11,113 bases of DNA from Anaeromyxobacter dehalogenans (GTDB lineage Bacteria > Myxococcota_A > UBA9042 > DTJE01): positions 1-11,113 of the forward strand of contig DYKK01000084.1 in NCBI GenBank assembly GCA_020722625.1, in the 5' to 3' direction. Below the pieces are notes generated by a model. The model was not told the DNA's origin and did not search any database. It saw nothing but the letters and a program-made list of their open reading frames with translations. The first letter of the stretch is position 1. Each line of letters begins with the position of its first letter. A program made the position numbers and the translations under genes. Of this stretch, positions 5,355 to 11,113 are shown one piece after another.

Positions 5355-7525
5355 TGAGGCTTCTCCCGATCGCCGTCCTCCTGGTCGTGGTCGCCTGTGG
5401 GCGCGGGGTCGGACCCGACTCGGACGGGGACGGGCTGTCCGACCGCCAGGAGGCGCGGTTCGGGACCGACCCGCGCGACCCGGACTCGGACGACGACGGG
5501 ATCCCCGACGGCTCCGACGACGAGCCGCTCGGCCAGGGCCCGACCCTCACCCTCACGCGCGGGCCGGTGCGCCCCGACGGCGAGACGATTCGGTGCGCGG
5601 ACCTCACGGCCCGGCTGTCGAACGGCAGGGGGGAGCCGATCGCGGGCCGCCCGGTCGAGTTCTTCACCGACTGGGGCACGCTCGCGGCCCCGGTCGAGGT
5701 CACGCCCGGGACCTGGCAAGGCCGCGTCTGCACGGCCGAGCGCGTCACGGCCCACGTCTCGGCCCGCTACGACGACCCGTACGACGCCTTCCTCCCGGTC
5801 GAGGCGTCGGTCGCGGTCGCCTTCACGGTCGAGGGCGACCTCCCGCAACCCGGCGTGAACACCGGCCGTTACAGCGGGGCGGGTCCCCTGGCCGGGACCC
5901 TGCGGGTCTTCGCCCTGGACGCGGACACGGTGGGCTTCCCGGGGTCGGCGCCGGCCCCGTTCGAGGGCGCGCAGGTCGTGGTCCGGACGGACGCGAAGCC
6001 CCTCGTGGGCTTCACGTCCCCGGACGGTTTCGTCGAGTTCGAGGACGAGGCCCTGCAAGGCCCGGTGGACGTGACCGTGGGCGCGGACGGGTACCGGTTC
6101 ATCTCGTACCTCGGGGTTGACGCGGCGAACGTGGCCGTCCCGATGGTCCCCCTGGACCCGGTGCCGGGCCGCGACGACGCGCGCGTCGGGGACATCGAGG
6201 GGTCGGTGACCGGCTTCTTCGGCGAGGCCCGATCCGCAGGCATCGAGGCCTTTCCGAACACGGGGAGCCTCCTCGGGTGCGACGAAGGGACGCGCCTGCC
6301 GCTGGCGATCCTCCAGGTCGCGCTGCACAACGTCCCGCTCTCGTCCATCAGCATGGGAAACATCCTCGAGGCCCCGGACCCGGCGATCGTGGGGCCGTTC
6401 CCCATCCCGTCCAACCTGGTCGTCCCGACGCCGGGAGACCCGGCCTCGTGGCGCTTCGCCCTGCGCGACGTCCCGGAGGGACAGCACCTCCTGTTCGCCC
6501 TCGGGGGCACGACCCGCTGTCTGCTGGAGGCCATGAAGGACCCCTACCACCTGTGGTTCGAGCCCTGGGCCCTGGCCGTGGAGCGTGTCCAGGTCCGCGG
6601 CGGGGAGGTCACGACCCAGGACCTCCTGTTCTCGGTGGACCTGCGGCCCCGGCCCGGCACGACCGTGGACGTCTCGCTCGGGGGCTTCCCGGCGGACTGG
6701 AAGACCGGGGAACCCCTGCCCAACGGGCTCGTGTTCGCGGTCGTGGACACCGGCGGCGAGGGATACCTGTTCGTGGCCGTGGACGCCTCGTACCAGTGGA
6801 CGCCCTTCCACAACCCCATCCGGGTGCGCTACCCCAACCTCGACCACCCGGCCTGGAAGGCGCTCGGGGTCACGCCGACCTACCTGGCCGTGGGCTTCGC
6901 CGGTCGCGGCGCCGCGCTCGGCGCGGACCCCGCGGGCATGACCACCGCGATCACGCCCGGGGTCGCCGCCGGGGACCCCGCGGACTACTCCGCGGCCCCG
7001 GCGTGGCTCCCCGTGCCGCACATCCGGCACCCCGAGCCCCCTTCGGGGGTGGGAGGCCCTCTGGACGCAGTCTCGCCCGACCCCTTCGCCGGCGAGGCGG
7101 CCTGGGAACCCGTGTCCTGGCCCCGGCAGCCGGATTTCCACGTCTTCCGGGTCAACTACCTGACCCCCGCGCCGCGCAACACCCTGATCGAGACCCCCGA
7201 GGACCCGCGCAAGGGCTCGGTCGGCGGTCCCGCGTCCCACTGCCTGTGGGAAATCTTCGTGCCCGGGGACCGATCGGCCGCCTCCCTGGCCGAGTTCCCC
7301 TCGGACGCCCCCCTCCGCCCCGCCCTGGTCAACCCCGTCCCGACCGACGACGACCTCGAGGCCCCCCAGCACTACGGCCCCCGAACCCTCGAACTGGAAC
7401 TGAACGCCTACCTGCTCGGGGCCGGGGGAAAGCCGTTCGATTACAACAATAATTTCGAATATTTCGACGTCAATCTGCACGCGGCGGGCGTGTCGCAGGA
7501 CTCCGTCGTGGTCGAGATGCCTTGA
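5354..7525 (+). CDS. Large lipoprotein with calcium-binding (TSP3-type) loops and Ig-like modules
   Basis: The ATG at 5354 overlaps the upstream stop (TGATG), has AAGGTGGGG about 8 bases before it, and yields a signal with lipobox VVAC at Cys15. The mature 723-residue protein begins with two Asp-rich loops, DSDGDGLSD (22-30) and DSDDDGIPD (44-52), typical of thrombospondin type 3-like calcium-binding repeats. Residues of about 60-160 form an Ig-like module (GEPIAGRPVEFFTDWGTL). Residues of about 165-270 resemble a carboxypeptidase-regulatory-like module (FEGAQVVVRTDAKPLVGFTSPDG). The remainder is beta-rich sequence that I cannot assign. It is probably anchored to the outer membrane beside the FadL-type barrel encoded just upstream. 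The final coding stretch (about 7440-7480) is unusually AT-rich, encoding FDYNNNFEYFDVNLH, and overlaps the convergent radical SAM gene by 56 bases. Function unknown. Confidence 0.85.
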   Translation: MRLLPIAVLLVVVACGRGVGPDSDGDGLSDRQEARFGTDPRDPDSDDDGIPDGSDDEPLGQGPTLTLTRGPVRPDGETIRCADLTARLSNGRGEPIAGRPVEFFTDWGTLAAPVEVTPGTWQGRVCTAERVTAHVSARYDDPYDAFLPVEASVAVAFTVEGDLPQPGVNTGRYSGAGPLAGTLRVFALDADTVGFPGSAPAPFEGAQVVVRTDAKPLVGFTSPDGFVEFEDEALQGPVDVTVGADGYRFISYLGVDAANVAVPMVPLDPVPGRDDARVGDIEGSVTGFFGEARSAGIEAFPNTGSLLGCDEGTRLPLAILQVALHNVPLSSISMGNILEAPDPAIVGPFPIPSNLVVPTPGDPASWRFALRDVPEGQHLLFALGGTTRCLLEAMKDPYHLWFEPWALAVERVQVRGGEVTTQDLLFSVDLRPRPGTTVDVSLGGFPADWKTGEPLPNGLVFAVVDTGGEGYLFVAVDASYQWTPFHNPIRVRYPNLDHPAWKALGVTPTYLAVGFAGRGAALGADPAGMTTAITPGVAAGDPADYSAAPAWLPVPHIRHPEPPSGVGGPLDAVSPDPFAGEAAWEPVSWPRQPDFHVFRVNYLTPAPRNTLIETPEDPRKGSVGGPASHCLWEIFVPGDRSAASLAEFPSDAPLRPALVNPVPTDDDLEAPQHYGPRTLELELNAYLLGAGGKPFDYNNNFEYFDVNLHAAGVSQDSVVVEMP

Positions 7526-8462
7526 TGGGGCGCAAGCCCGCGGCCCCGAATCGCTCGGCATAGCCGAGATAGACCCCCGGACACGACGCGCGGGACGCGC
7601 ACCGCGCACACGGGGCCGGAAACGTGCGCGCCCCGTGGTCCGCCGGGTAGAACCGGTCCTCGAAGGCCTCGCACAGGTAGCGGATGTTGTGGGTGTGCAG
7701 ACCCGCGGCCAAGTCCGGCGGGACCTGGCAGAACGGAAACCCCTCGATCTCGGTCCGCAGCCCCGAGGCCGCGTGGCGCGCCCGGGCGCGCCGGGCCGTT
7801 CCGATGGCCGCGCGCGCCGCCACCTCGGGCCGGACGGCCAGTTCCTGCTCGTGGGCCTCAAACAACCCTCGCGGTTCCATCAGGCAGACCTTGTGCGTCA
7901 GGGGGAACCCGGAGCCCTCCCACCCGGGCGCGAGGCCGGCCAGGAGGTCCGAGATCGCGTCGAGTTCCGCGAGATTCGTCCGGGTGATCACGGTGTTCAC
8001 GTGGACCTCGACCCCGCTCCCGCGCAGGCCCGACAGGGCCTCGAGCACCTGGGCGTACCCGCCGCACTGGACGAGGTGGTCGTGGGTCTCGGCGCGGGCC
8101 CCGTGCAGCGAGGTATGGACGTAGGCGAGCCCGAGCCCGAGCAGGGCCTTGCGGTAGCCGGGGTCCGCCAGGCGCCGGCCGTTCGTGATCAGGCCCCAGC
8201 GCAGGCCCAGGGCCGCGGCGGACCGCGCCAGGCGCGGCAGGTCCGCCCGGAGCGTGGGCTCCCCCCCCGAAAAGAGGATCATCTCGACCCCGAGCCGCCG
8301 CGCCTCGCTCATGAGCGCCACGGCCCGTTCCAGGGGCAGGTCCCCCACGACCCCGCGGTGGTCGTCCACGCGGCAGAAGCGGCAGCGGTTCGTGCAGCGA
8401 TAGGTCAGTCTCAGGATGGCGCGGAGGGGCGGGCGGACGCCGTCAGAGGGACCGGTGGTCAT
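7470..8462 (-). CDS. Radical SAM enzyme with C-terminal Cys cluster, second maturase of an Hxs-like operon
   Basis: The start at 8462 lies inside the end of the HxsB-like gene (20-base overlap), with GGAG 7 bases before it inside that gene. The 330-residue product has the radical SAM iron-sulphur motif CTNRCRFC (Cys23, 27, 30), an SGGEPT motif at 65-70 for S-adenosylmethionine binding, and further barrel segments such as GLITNGRRL. A C-terminal cluster (Cys245, 264, 285, 288, 294 in CARCASRASCPG) suggests at least one auxiliary cluster of SPASM/twitch type. Its catalytic motif starts only 23 residues in and its end differs from what I know of HxsC, so I do not call it hxsC. Its place as the last gene of the operon suggests it acts on the same peptide or protein as the HxsB-like enzyme. 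A low-complexity Arg/Pro tail follows the last recognisable motif and overlaps the opposite gene. Confidence 0.85.
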   Translation of the reverse strand: MTTGPSDGVRPPLRAILRLTYRCTNRCRFCRVDDHRGVVGDLPLERAVALMSEARRLGVEMILFSGGEPTLRADLPRLARSAAALGLRWGLITNGRRLADPGYRKALLGLGLAYVHTSLHGARAETHDHLVQCGGYAQVLEALSGLRGSGVEVHVNTVITRTNLAELDAISDLLAGLAPGWEGSGFPLTHKVCLMEPRGLFEAHEQELAVRPEVAARAAIGTARRARARHAASGLRTEIEGFPFCQVPPDLAAGLHTHNIRYLCEAFEDRFYPADHGARTFPAPCARCASRASCPGVYLGYAERFGAAGLRPIKASRPRRSPATRPPRAD

Positions 8463-9942
8463 GGAGGTACTCCGGCCGCTCCTTGACCTCGACCCAGCGC
8501 CGGAAGATGTCGAGTACCTGCGGGTCCCCGTCCATCAGGTAGCGGAAGAGGTGGTCCTGCACCCCCATGTAGATCGCGCAACGGTCGTTCGTGGGGTTCT
8601 GCGGGAAGATGTTTCCCTGTTCCGTGTAGTTGTAAACCGGACAGGTCCCGCAGTACGGCTTGTACGCGCACTCCGCGCACCCGGGGATGGAATCCAGGCA
8701 CGAGGCCATCGCGAGCGCCTTCACCGTGTCGTGGGTCACGACCTCCTGCAGCGAGTTCGTGTCCACCCGGCCGATGAGGAACGCCTCGTCCCCCATCTGA
8801 TGGACCATGCGGCCCTCGTCGCAGGTGAAGATGTTGCCGTCGTAGTTGTAAGCGATCTGCCCGATCCCGGCCCCGCACGGCGACCGGATGTCCATGTAGT
8901 TCGGGTCGTCCGGGGTGAGGATCTTCGTCAGAAAGATCGCAGCCAGGCGCTCCAGGATCTCGGTCCCGCGGCGGTTCAGGTCCAGGATGTAATCGAAGGC
9001 CTCGCGGTAGAAGGCCAGAAAGTCGCGCCCCGTGTACGCGAGGCGCTCGGTCTGGTGCTTCGCGAACCCGAACGGGTCCAGGGGACGCAGGAAAATGGCG
9101 CGGCACCCCTGCTTCACGTACTCGTCCACGAGGTCGCGCGGGCGCTTCAGGTGGTCCGCGGTGATCGTGGCCAGGGCCTCCACGTGGTACAGGTCCGGGT
9201 CCATGCCCCGTTCCCGATACGCCTCGTTGATGCGCCGCATCCAGCGCACCGTGTGCTCGTAGGCGCTTCCCCCGGCGATCTTCCGGAAGTGGTCGTGCAG
9301 GTCCTGGGGGCCGTCGAGCGACGTGGAGATCTGGACCTTGTGTTCCAAAAGCCACTTCAGCCGGTCCTCGTCCATCAGGGACAGGTTGCTCACGAGCGAG
9401 AACATCACGCGCTTGCCCAGGTCCTTCGCCCGCGCCAGGCCGTGCTCGACGATGTGGGTCACGACCTCCCAGTTCACCATCGGCTCCCCGCCCTGGAACT
9501 CGATGGTCAGGGTGTCGGAGGGGGCACTCAGGGCCATGTCCACGACCTTCTCGGCCGTGGGGACGGTCATGTCCGTCTCGGTCTGCTCCAGGGAGGCGCG
9601 GCTCGCATGGCAATATCGGCAGACCTCGTTGCACCGAAGCGTGACCACCAGGATGTGCAGGACCGGTCCCCGGTACAGGAAGGAGACCCGGCGGTCGTAG
9701 TCCGCCGCGATGCGCTCGATGTCCGCGTCCGTGACCAGGAAGCCCTTCGCGGTCAGGTCCTCGGCCAGGGGGGTTCCCGGCTTGACCCGCCCGTTCAGGA
9801 GGAGGGTCAGTTCGGCCTCATCCAGGAAGACGTAGGCCCCGTGGTCATTCGTCACGACATATTTGCTGCCAATCTTTCTGTATCGAAACAGGTTCGTCTT
9901 CGCCCTTTGAATGGACGATTGTTTTCGGGTTGCGGCGCTCAT
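8443..9942 (-). CDS. hxsB: HxsB-like radical SAM/SPASM peptide maturase
   Basis: The start overlaps the previous stop (ATGA, 9939-9942) and follows GAGGGAAGG. The 499-residue protein resembles the His-Xaa-Ser system maturase HxsB over its whole length. Residues 19-70 form the HxsB-type N-terminal domain (FRYRKIGSKYVVTNDHGAY). The radical SAM motif is CNEVCRYC (Cys104, 108, 111). TIEFQGGEP (146-154) contacts S-adenosylmethionine, and ISTSLDGP (205-212) is a typical barrel strand. IFLRPLDPFGFA (283-294) and KILTPDDPNYMDIRSP (340-355) are family-like segments. SPASM cysteines lie at 356, 374, 415, 422, 425, 431, 434 and 455 and would hold two auxiliary clusters. HxsB members I remember have CGADPV at the CGTCPV position (431-436), so this protein may carry an extra ligand. 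Such enzymes crosslink or otherwise modify ribosomal peptides; the exact reaction here is unknown. It is the third gene of a four-gene operon. Confidence 0.85.
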   Translation of the reverse strand: MSAATRKQSSIQRAKTNLFRYRKIGSKYVVTNDHGAYVFLDEAELTLLLNGRVKPGTPLAEDLTAKGFLVTDADIERIAADYDRRVSFLYRGPVLHILVVTLRCNEVCRYCHASRASLEQTETDMTVPTAEKVVDMALSAPSDTLTIEFQGGEPMVNWEVVTHIVEHGLARAKDLGKRVMFSLVSNLSLMDEDRLKWLLEHKVQISTSLDGPQDLHDHFRKIAGGSAYEHTVRWMRRINEAYRERGMDPDLYHVEALATITADHLKRPRDLVDEYVKQGCRAIFLRPLDPFGFAKHQTERLAYTGRDFLAFYREAFDYILDLNRRGTEILERLAAIFLTKILTPDDPNYMDIRSPCGAGIGQIAYNYDGNIFTCDEGRMVHQMGDEAFLIGRVDTNSLQEVVTHDTVKALAMASCLDSIPGCAECAYKPYCGTCPVYNYTEQGNIFPQNPTNDRCAIYMGVQDHLFRYLMDGDPQVLDIFRRWVEVKERPEYLHDHRSL

Positions 9943-10157
9943 GCCTTCCCTCGCTGCGCGACCGTCACGCCCAAGACGTAGTTCTGGAACTCACCGGCCG
10001 CCTCGTCGGGGGCGATCCCGGCCTCGGTGGGCTCGATGGCCACGGACCAGTAGTCGCCCTCCCGCGACACCTCGATGCGGGCCGTCTCGCGGAAGGTCTC
10101 GACCGCCTCGTCCAGGGCCGCCCTCGGATACAGGCCCTTGTGGAATCGGATCCGCAT
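9939..10157 (-). CDS. Short HxsD-like protein (second paralogue)
   Basis: This 72-residue protein starts at an ATG placed 10 bases after the preceding stop, behind a GGGGAGGGG site, and its stop overlaps the HxsB-like start. It shares landmarks with the larger HxsD-like protein upstream: FHKGLYPRAALDEAV near the start (there VHKTLYPKDVLFGTA) and DEAAGEFQN near the end (there EEAAGEFGN). It stops where the longer protein continues into its helical NEMVNQAVRLRL segment, so it looks like a cut-down HxsD. It is too small to be an enzyme. A scaffold, a chaperone for the substrate or a partner of the larger HxsD-like protein are all possible, and it could even be the modified substrate. There is no signal peptide, so it is expected to be cytoplasmic. 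Confidence 0.8.
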   Translation of the reverse strand: MRIRFHKGLYPRAALDEAVETFRETARIEVSREGDYWSVAIEPTEAGIAPDEAAGEFQNYVLGVTVAQRGKA

Positions 10158-10167
10158 GACCCCTCCC

Positions 10168-10692
10168 CTACTTCTGTTCGGGCTTCGGCGTCTCGTCCTT
10201 CTTGCCGTACTTCTCCTCCCACGGGACCGCGATCCCCAGGGGGTCGTCCAGGAAGTCGAGGCTGTCGTCTTCCTCGGCGAGGATCTTGGCCACCTCGGGC
10301 GGGAGGTCCGGGGGGGGCGGCGGGGTCCTGGACGAGGCCGGCGCCGGGGCCGGGAGCGACTCGCCGATGGCGCGCTTGACGATCTCGGTCCTCACGGCCT
10401 CGGTCGCCTTTGCGAGCCGCAGGCGCACCGCCTGGTTCACCATCTCGTTGCCGAACTCGCCGGCCGCCTCCTCCGCGGTCAGTCCCGCGAGCCCCGGCTT
10501 GACGCGCAGCGACACGCGCACGTGGTCCGCGTCCGCCATGTCCAGGTGCACGTAGCACCGATCCAGGAACGCGAACGCGGTCCCGAACAGGACATCCTTG
10601 GGATACAGGGTCTTGTGGACCGTCAGAACGGCCGCGCCGGTCCCGTCCGAGGCGACCTGGACCGGCTCGCCCTTGACCTTCTTCGCGGGCAT
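10168..10692 (-). CDS. hxsD: HxsD-like protein with long Pro-rich, acidic C-terminal tail
   Basis: The start at 10692 has GGAGG (10700-10704 on this strand) 7 bases before it; an in-frame ATG at 10746 has no such site and falls almost at the transcription start. Of 174 residues, about 22-112 match the His-Xaa-Ser system protein HxsD: VHKTLYPKDVLFGTAFAF, DRCYVHL, a strand pair HVRVSLRVKPG, then AGEFGNEMVNQAVRLRL and a helix ending IVKRAI. HxsD proteins accompany the radical SAM enzymes HxsB and HxsC; their role is unknown. The family is usually about 100 residues long, so the tail (113-174) is extra: a Pro/Ala/Ser linker, a helix (PPEVAKILAEEDDSLDFLDD), then an aromatic segment containing PWEEKYGKK. 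It is the first gene of the operon and the only one directly behind the promoter. Confidence 0.85.
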   Translation of the reverse strand: MPAKKVKGEPVQVASDGTGAAVLTVHKTLYPKDVLFGTAFAFLDRCYVHLDMADADHVRVSLRVKPGLAGLTAEEAAGEFGNEMVNQAVRLRLAKATEAVRTEIVKRAIGESLPAPAPASSRTPPPPPDLPPEVAKILAEEDDSLDFLDDPLGIAVPWEEKYGKKDETPKPEQK

Positions 10693-10699
10693 CTCGAAT

Positions 10700-10704
10700 C
10701 CTCC
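10700..10704 (-). promoter_or_regulatory. Ribosome binding site deciding the HxsD-like start
   Basis: CCTCC on the plus strand reads GGAGG on the coding strand, 7 bases before the ATG at 10692. It selects this start over the in-frame ATG at 10746. Confidence 0.7.
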
Positions 10705-10758
10705 ATGCCAAACAGTCCGTCCATGGGCTCGCGTCCGCGCGCCCATCGGAGCGGGTGC

Positions 10759-10788
10759 ATCCTAGTCTTCGCGTCCCGCGCGTGTCAA
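10759..10788 (-). promoter_or_regulatory. Sigma-70-type promoter of the Hxs-like operon
   Basis: On the minus strand a perfect TTGACA (10783-10788) and TAGGAT (10759-10764, four of six to TATAAT) are separated by 18 bases. Transcription should begin near 10752, giving a leader of about 60 bases before the ATG at 10692. This is the strongest -35 box in the window. No operator-like inverted repeat is evident beside it. Confidence 0.75.
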
Positions 10789-10839
10789 GGACATGGTAGA
10801 TTCGCTGGGATTCGGAGTACCTCTCCCGCGCGGGGGCAA

Positions 10840-10867
10840 GCGGTCAGCGGTCAGCCATCAGCGGTCA
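10840..10867 (+). repeat. Heptamer tandem repeat, GCGGTCA unit
   Basis: Four consecutive 7-base units occupy 10840-10867: GCGGTCA, GCGGTCA, GCCATCA, GCGGTCA. The third differs at two positions. The tract lies about 50 bases behind the Hxs-like operon promoter and is related in flavour (GGTCAGC) to the short-period tracts of the composite repeat. Confidence 0.7.
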
Positions 10868-10975
10868 GCCGATCTCGCCGTGCTCGACGAGGCGACCTGC
10901 GATTGTCTCGCCAGCCGGTCCAGCGACGTCAAGCGCATGCTGACGCCACGATCCGCCATCCCGATCTACGAAGAA

Positions 10976-11113
10976 ACTCGCCGCAAATCTGGAGCCGCGG
11001 GTACTCGAACAAGTTCAGGAACAGGGTCAGAGGGCAGGTTCAGAGACAGTGGCAGCGGTCAGAGACAGTGTCAGTGCCAGGACAACGTCGGTCGCGGGGA
11101 CGGGGCATGACGA
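10976..11113 (+). repeat. Composite dispersed repeat, copy C (plus orientation, cut by window end)
   Basis: In the same orientation as copy A, this copy has GTTCAGGAACAGG (11013-11025), also found at 2088-2100, and CAGAGGGCAGGTTCAG (11028-11043), identical to 2078-2093. A CAGTG/GTCAG tract follows to about 11080, and then the first bases of the core (11101-11113, 12 of 13 identical to 2233-2245) up to the window end. Bases 10984-11040 match the reverse complement of 1-57 without gaps (41 of 57). Confidence 0.7.

Larger units (their letters stand above)
10793..11113. other. Gene-free right-hand region
   Basis: This stretch behind the operon promoter holds a heptamer tandem repeat, then a segment of about 100 bases with no recognised feature (10870-10975), then the right-edge copy of the composite repeat. 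A plus-strand frame of about 105 codons (10793-11110) runs through it but its end is repeat-derived and it lacks a ribosome site. A minus-strand frame over about 10880-11010 reads smoothly (segments such as SWRQHALDVAGPAGETIAG) but has no start near its beginning, so at most it is a gene remnant. Confidence 0.5.

Noticed and set aside
5015..7861. Minus-strand open frame of about 948 codons opposite the barrel and lipoprotein genes
   Set aside because: It is antisense to two genes with signal peptides, family motifs and coupled starts. Its product is low-complexity Arg/Gly/Pro-rich, as expected from the shadow strand of GC-rich codons, and no ribosome site supports it.
8416..9981. Plus-strand open frame of about 521 codons
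   Set aside because: It mirrors the HxsB-like gene, whose CxxxCxxC, GGEP and SPASM motifs are unambiguous. The plus frame is His/Arg/Val-rich shadow sequence.
10825..10834. CCCGCGCGGG palindrome as a terminator
   Set aside because: No loop of normal size and no T-run follows on either strand; such palindromes are common by chance at this GC content.
10793..11110. Plus-strand frame of about 105 codons at the right edge
   Set aside because: No ribosome site; it starts within the promoter-proximal spacer, crosses the heptamer tract and ends in the composite repeat.

Overview
The window comes from a very GC-rich bacterium with strong third-position G/C bias. Cys-anchored lipoproteins with Asp- and Gly-rich mature N-termini, a PPC/SH3-like fusion protein and an Hxs-type radical SAM operon together suggest Myxococcota or a related deltaproteobacterial lineage. 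That placement is inference from gene style; no rRNA or marker gene is present.

Left part, plus strand (140-7525): five protein genes, four of them exported. A large Cys-rich lipoprotein (140-2077) has its own TTGTGA/TATAAT promoter. A two-gene operon follows: a small lipoprotein (2363-2926) and a cytoplasmic PPC (DUF296) protein with a C-terminal SH3-like domain (2923-3684), joined by an ATGA overlap. Next comes a pair coupled through TGATG: a FadL/OMPP1-type outer-membrane barrel (4095-5354) and a 723-residue lipoprotein with two calcium-binding DxDxDG loops and Ig-like or carboxypeptidase-regulatory-like modules (5354-7525). This half looks like a cell-envelope locus of unknown purpose.

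Right part, minus strand (10788 down to 7470): a compact four-gene operon behind a clear TTGACA-18-TAGGAT promoter. In transcription order it encodes an HxsD-like protein with a long Pro-rich and acidic C-terminal tail, a second very small HxsD-like protein, an HxsB-like radical SAM/SPASM enzyme, and a second radical SAM enzyme that does not look like HxsC. The junctions are a 10-nt gap, an ATGA overlap and a 20-nt overlap, so the four are almost certainly co-expressed. I read it as a variant His-Xaa-Ser (Hxs) peptide- or protein-modification system with two HxsD paralogues and no visible HxsA-type repeat precursor. It is the most interesting content of the window. Its last gene overlaps the last plus-strand gene tail to tail by 56 nt.

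Intergenic DNA: three gaps carry copies of one composite dispersed repeat: a TCAGTG-type short-period tract, then a conserved core containing GGCGCATGACGACGA, then CCGGACCCCGGA-type units. Copies lie at about 2078-2320 (plus), 3771-3945 (minus) and 10976-11113 (plus, cut by the window end). The first 57 bases of the window match the reverse complement of 10984-11040 without gaps, so the window start may lie in another, inverted copy. I see no tRNA, rRNA, CRISPR array, transposase or integrase.
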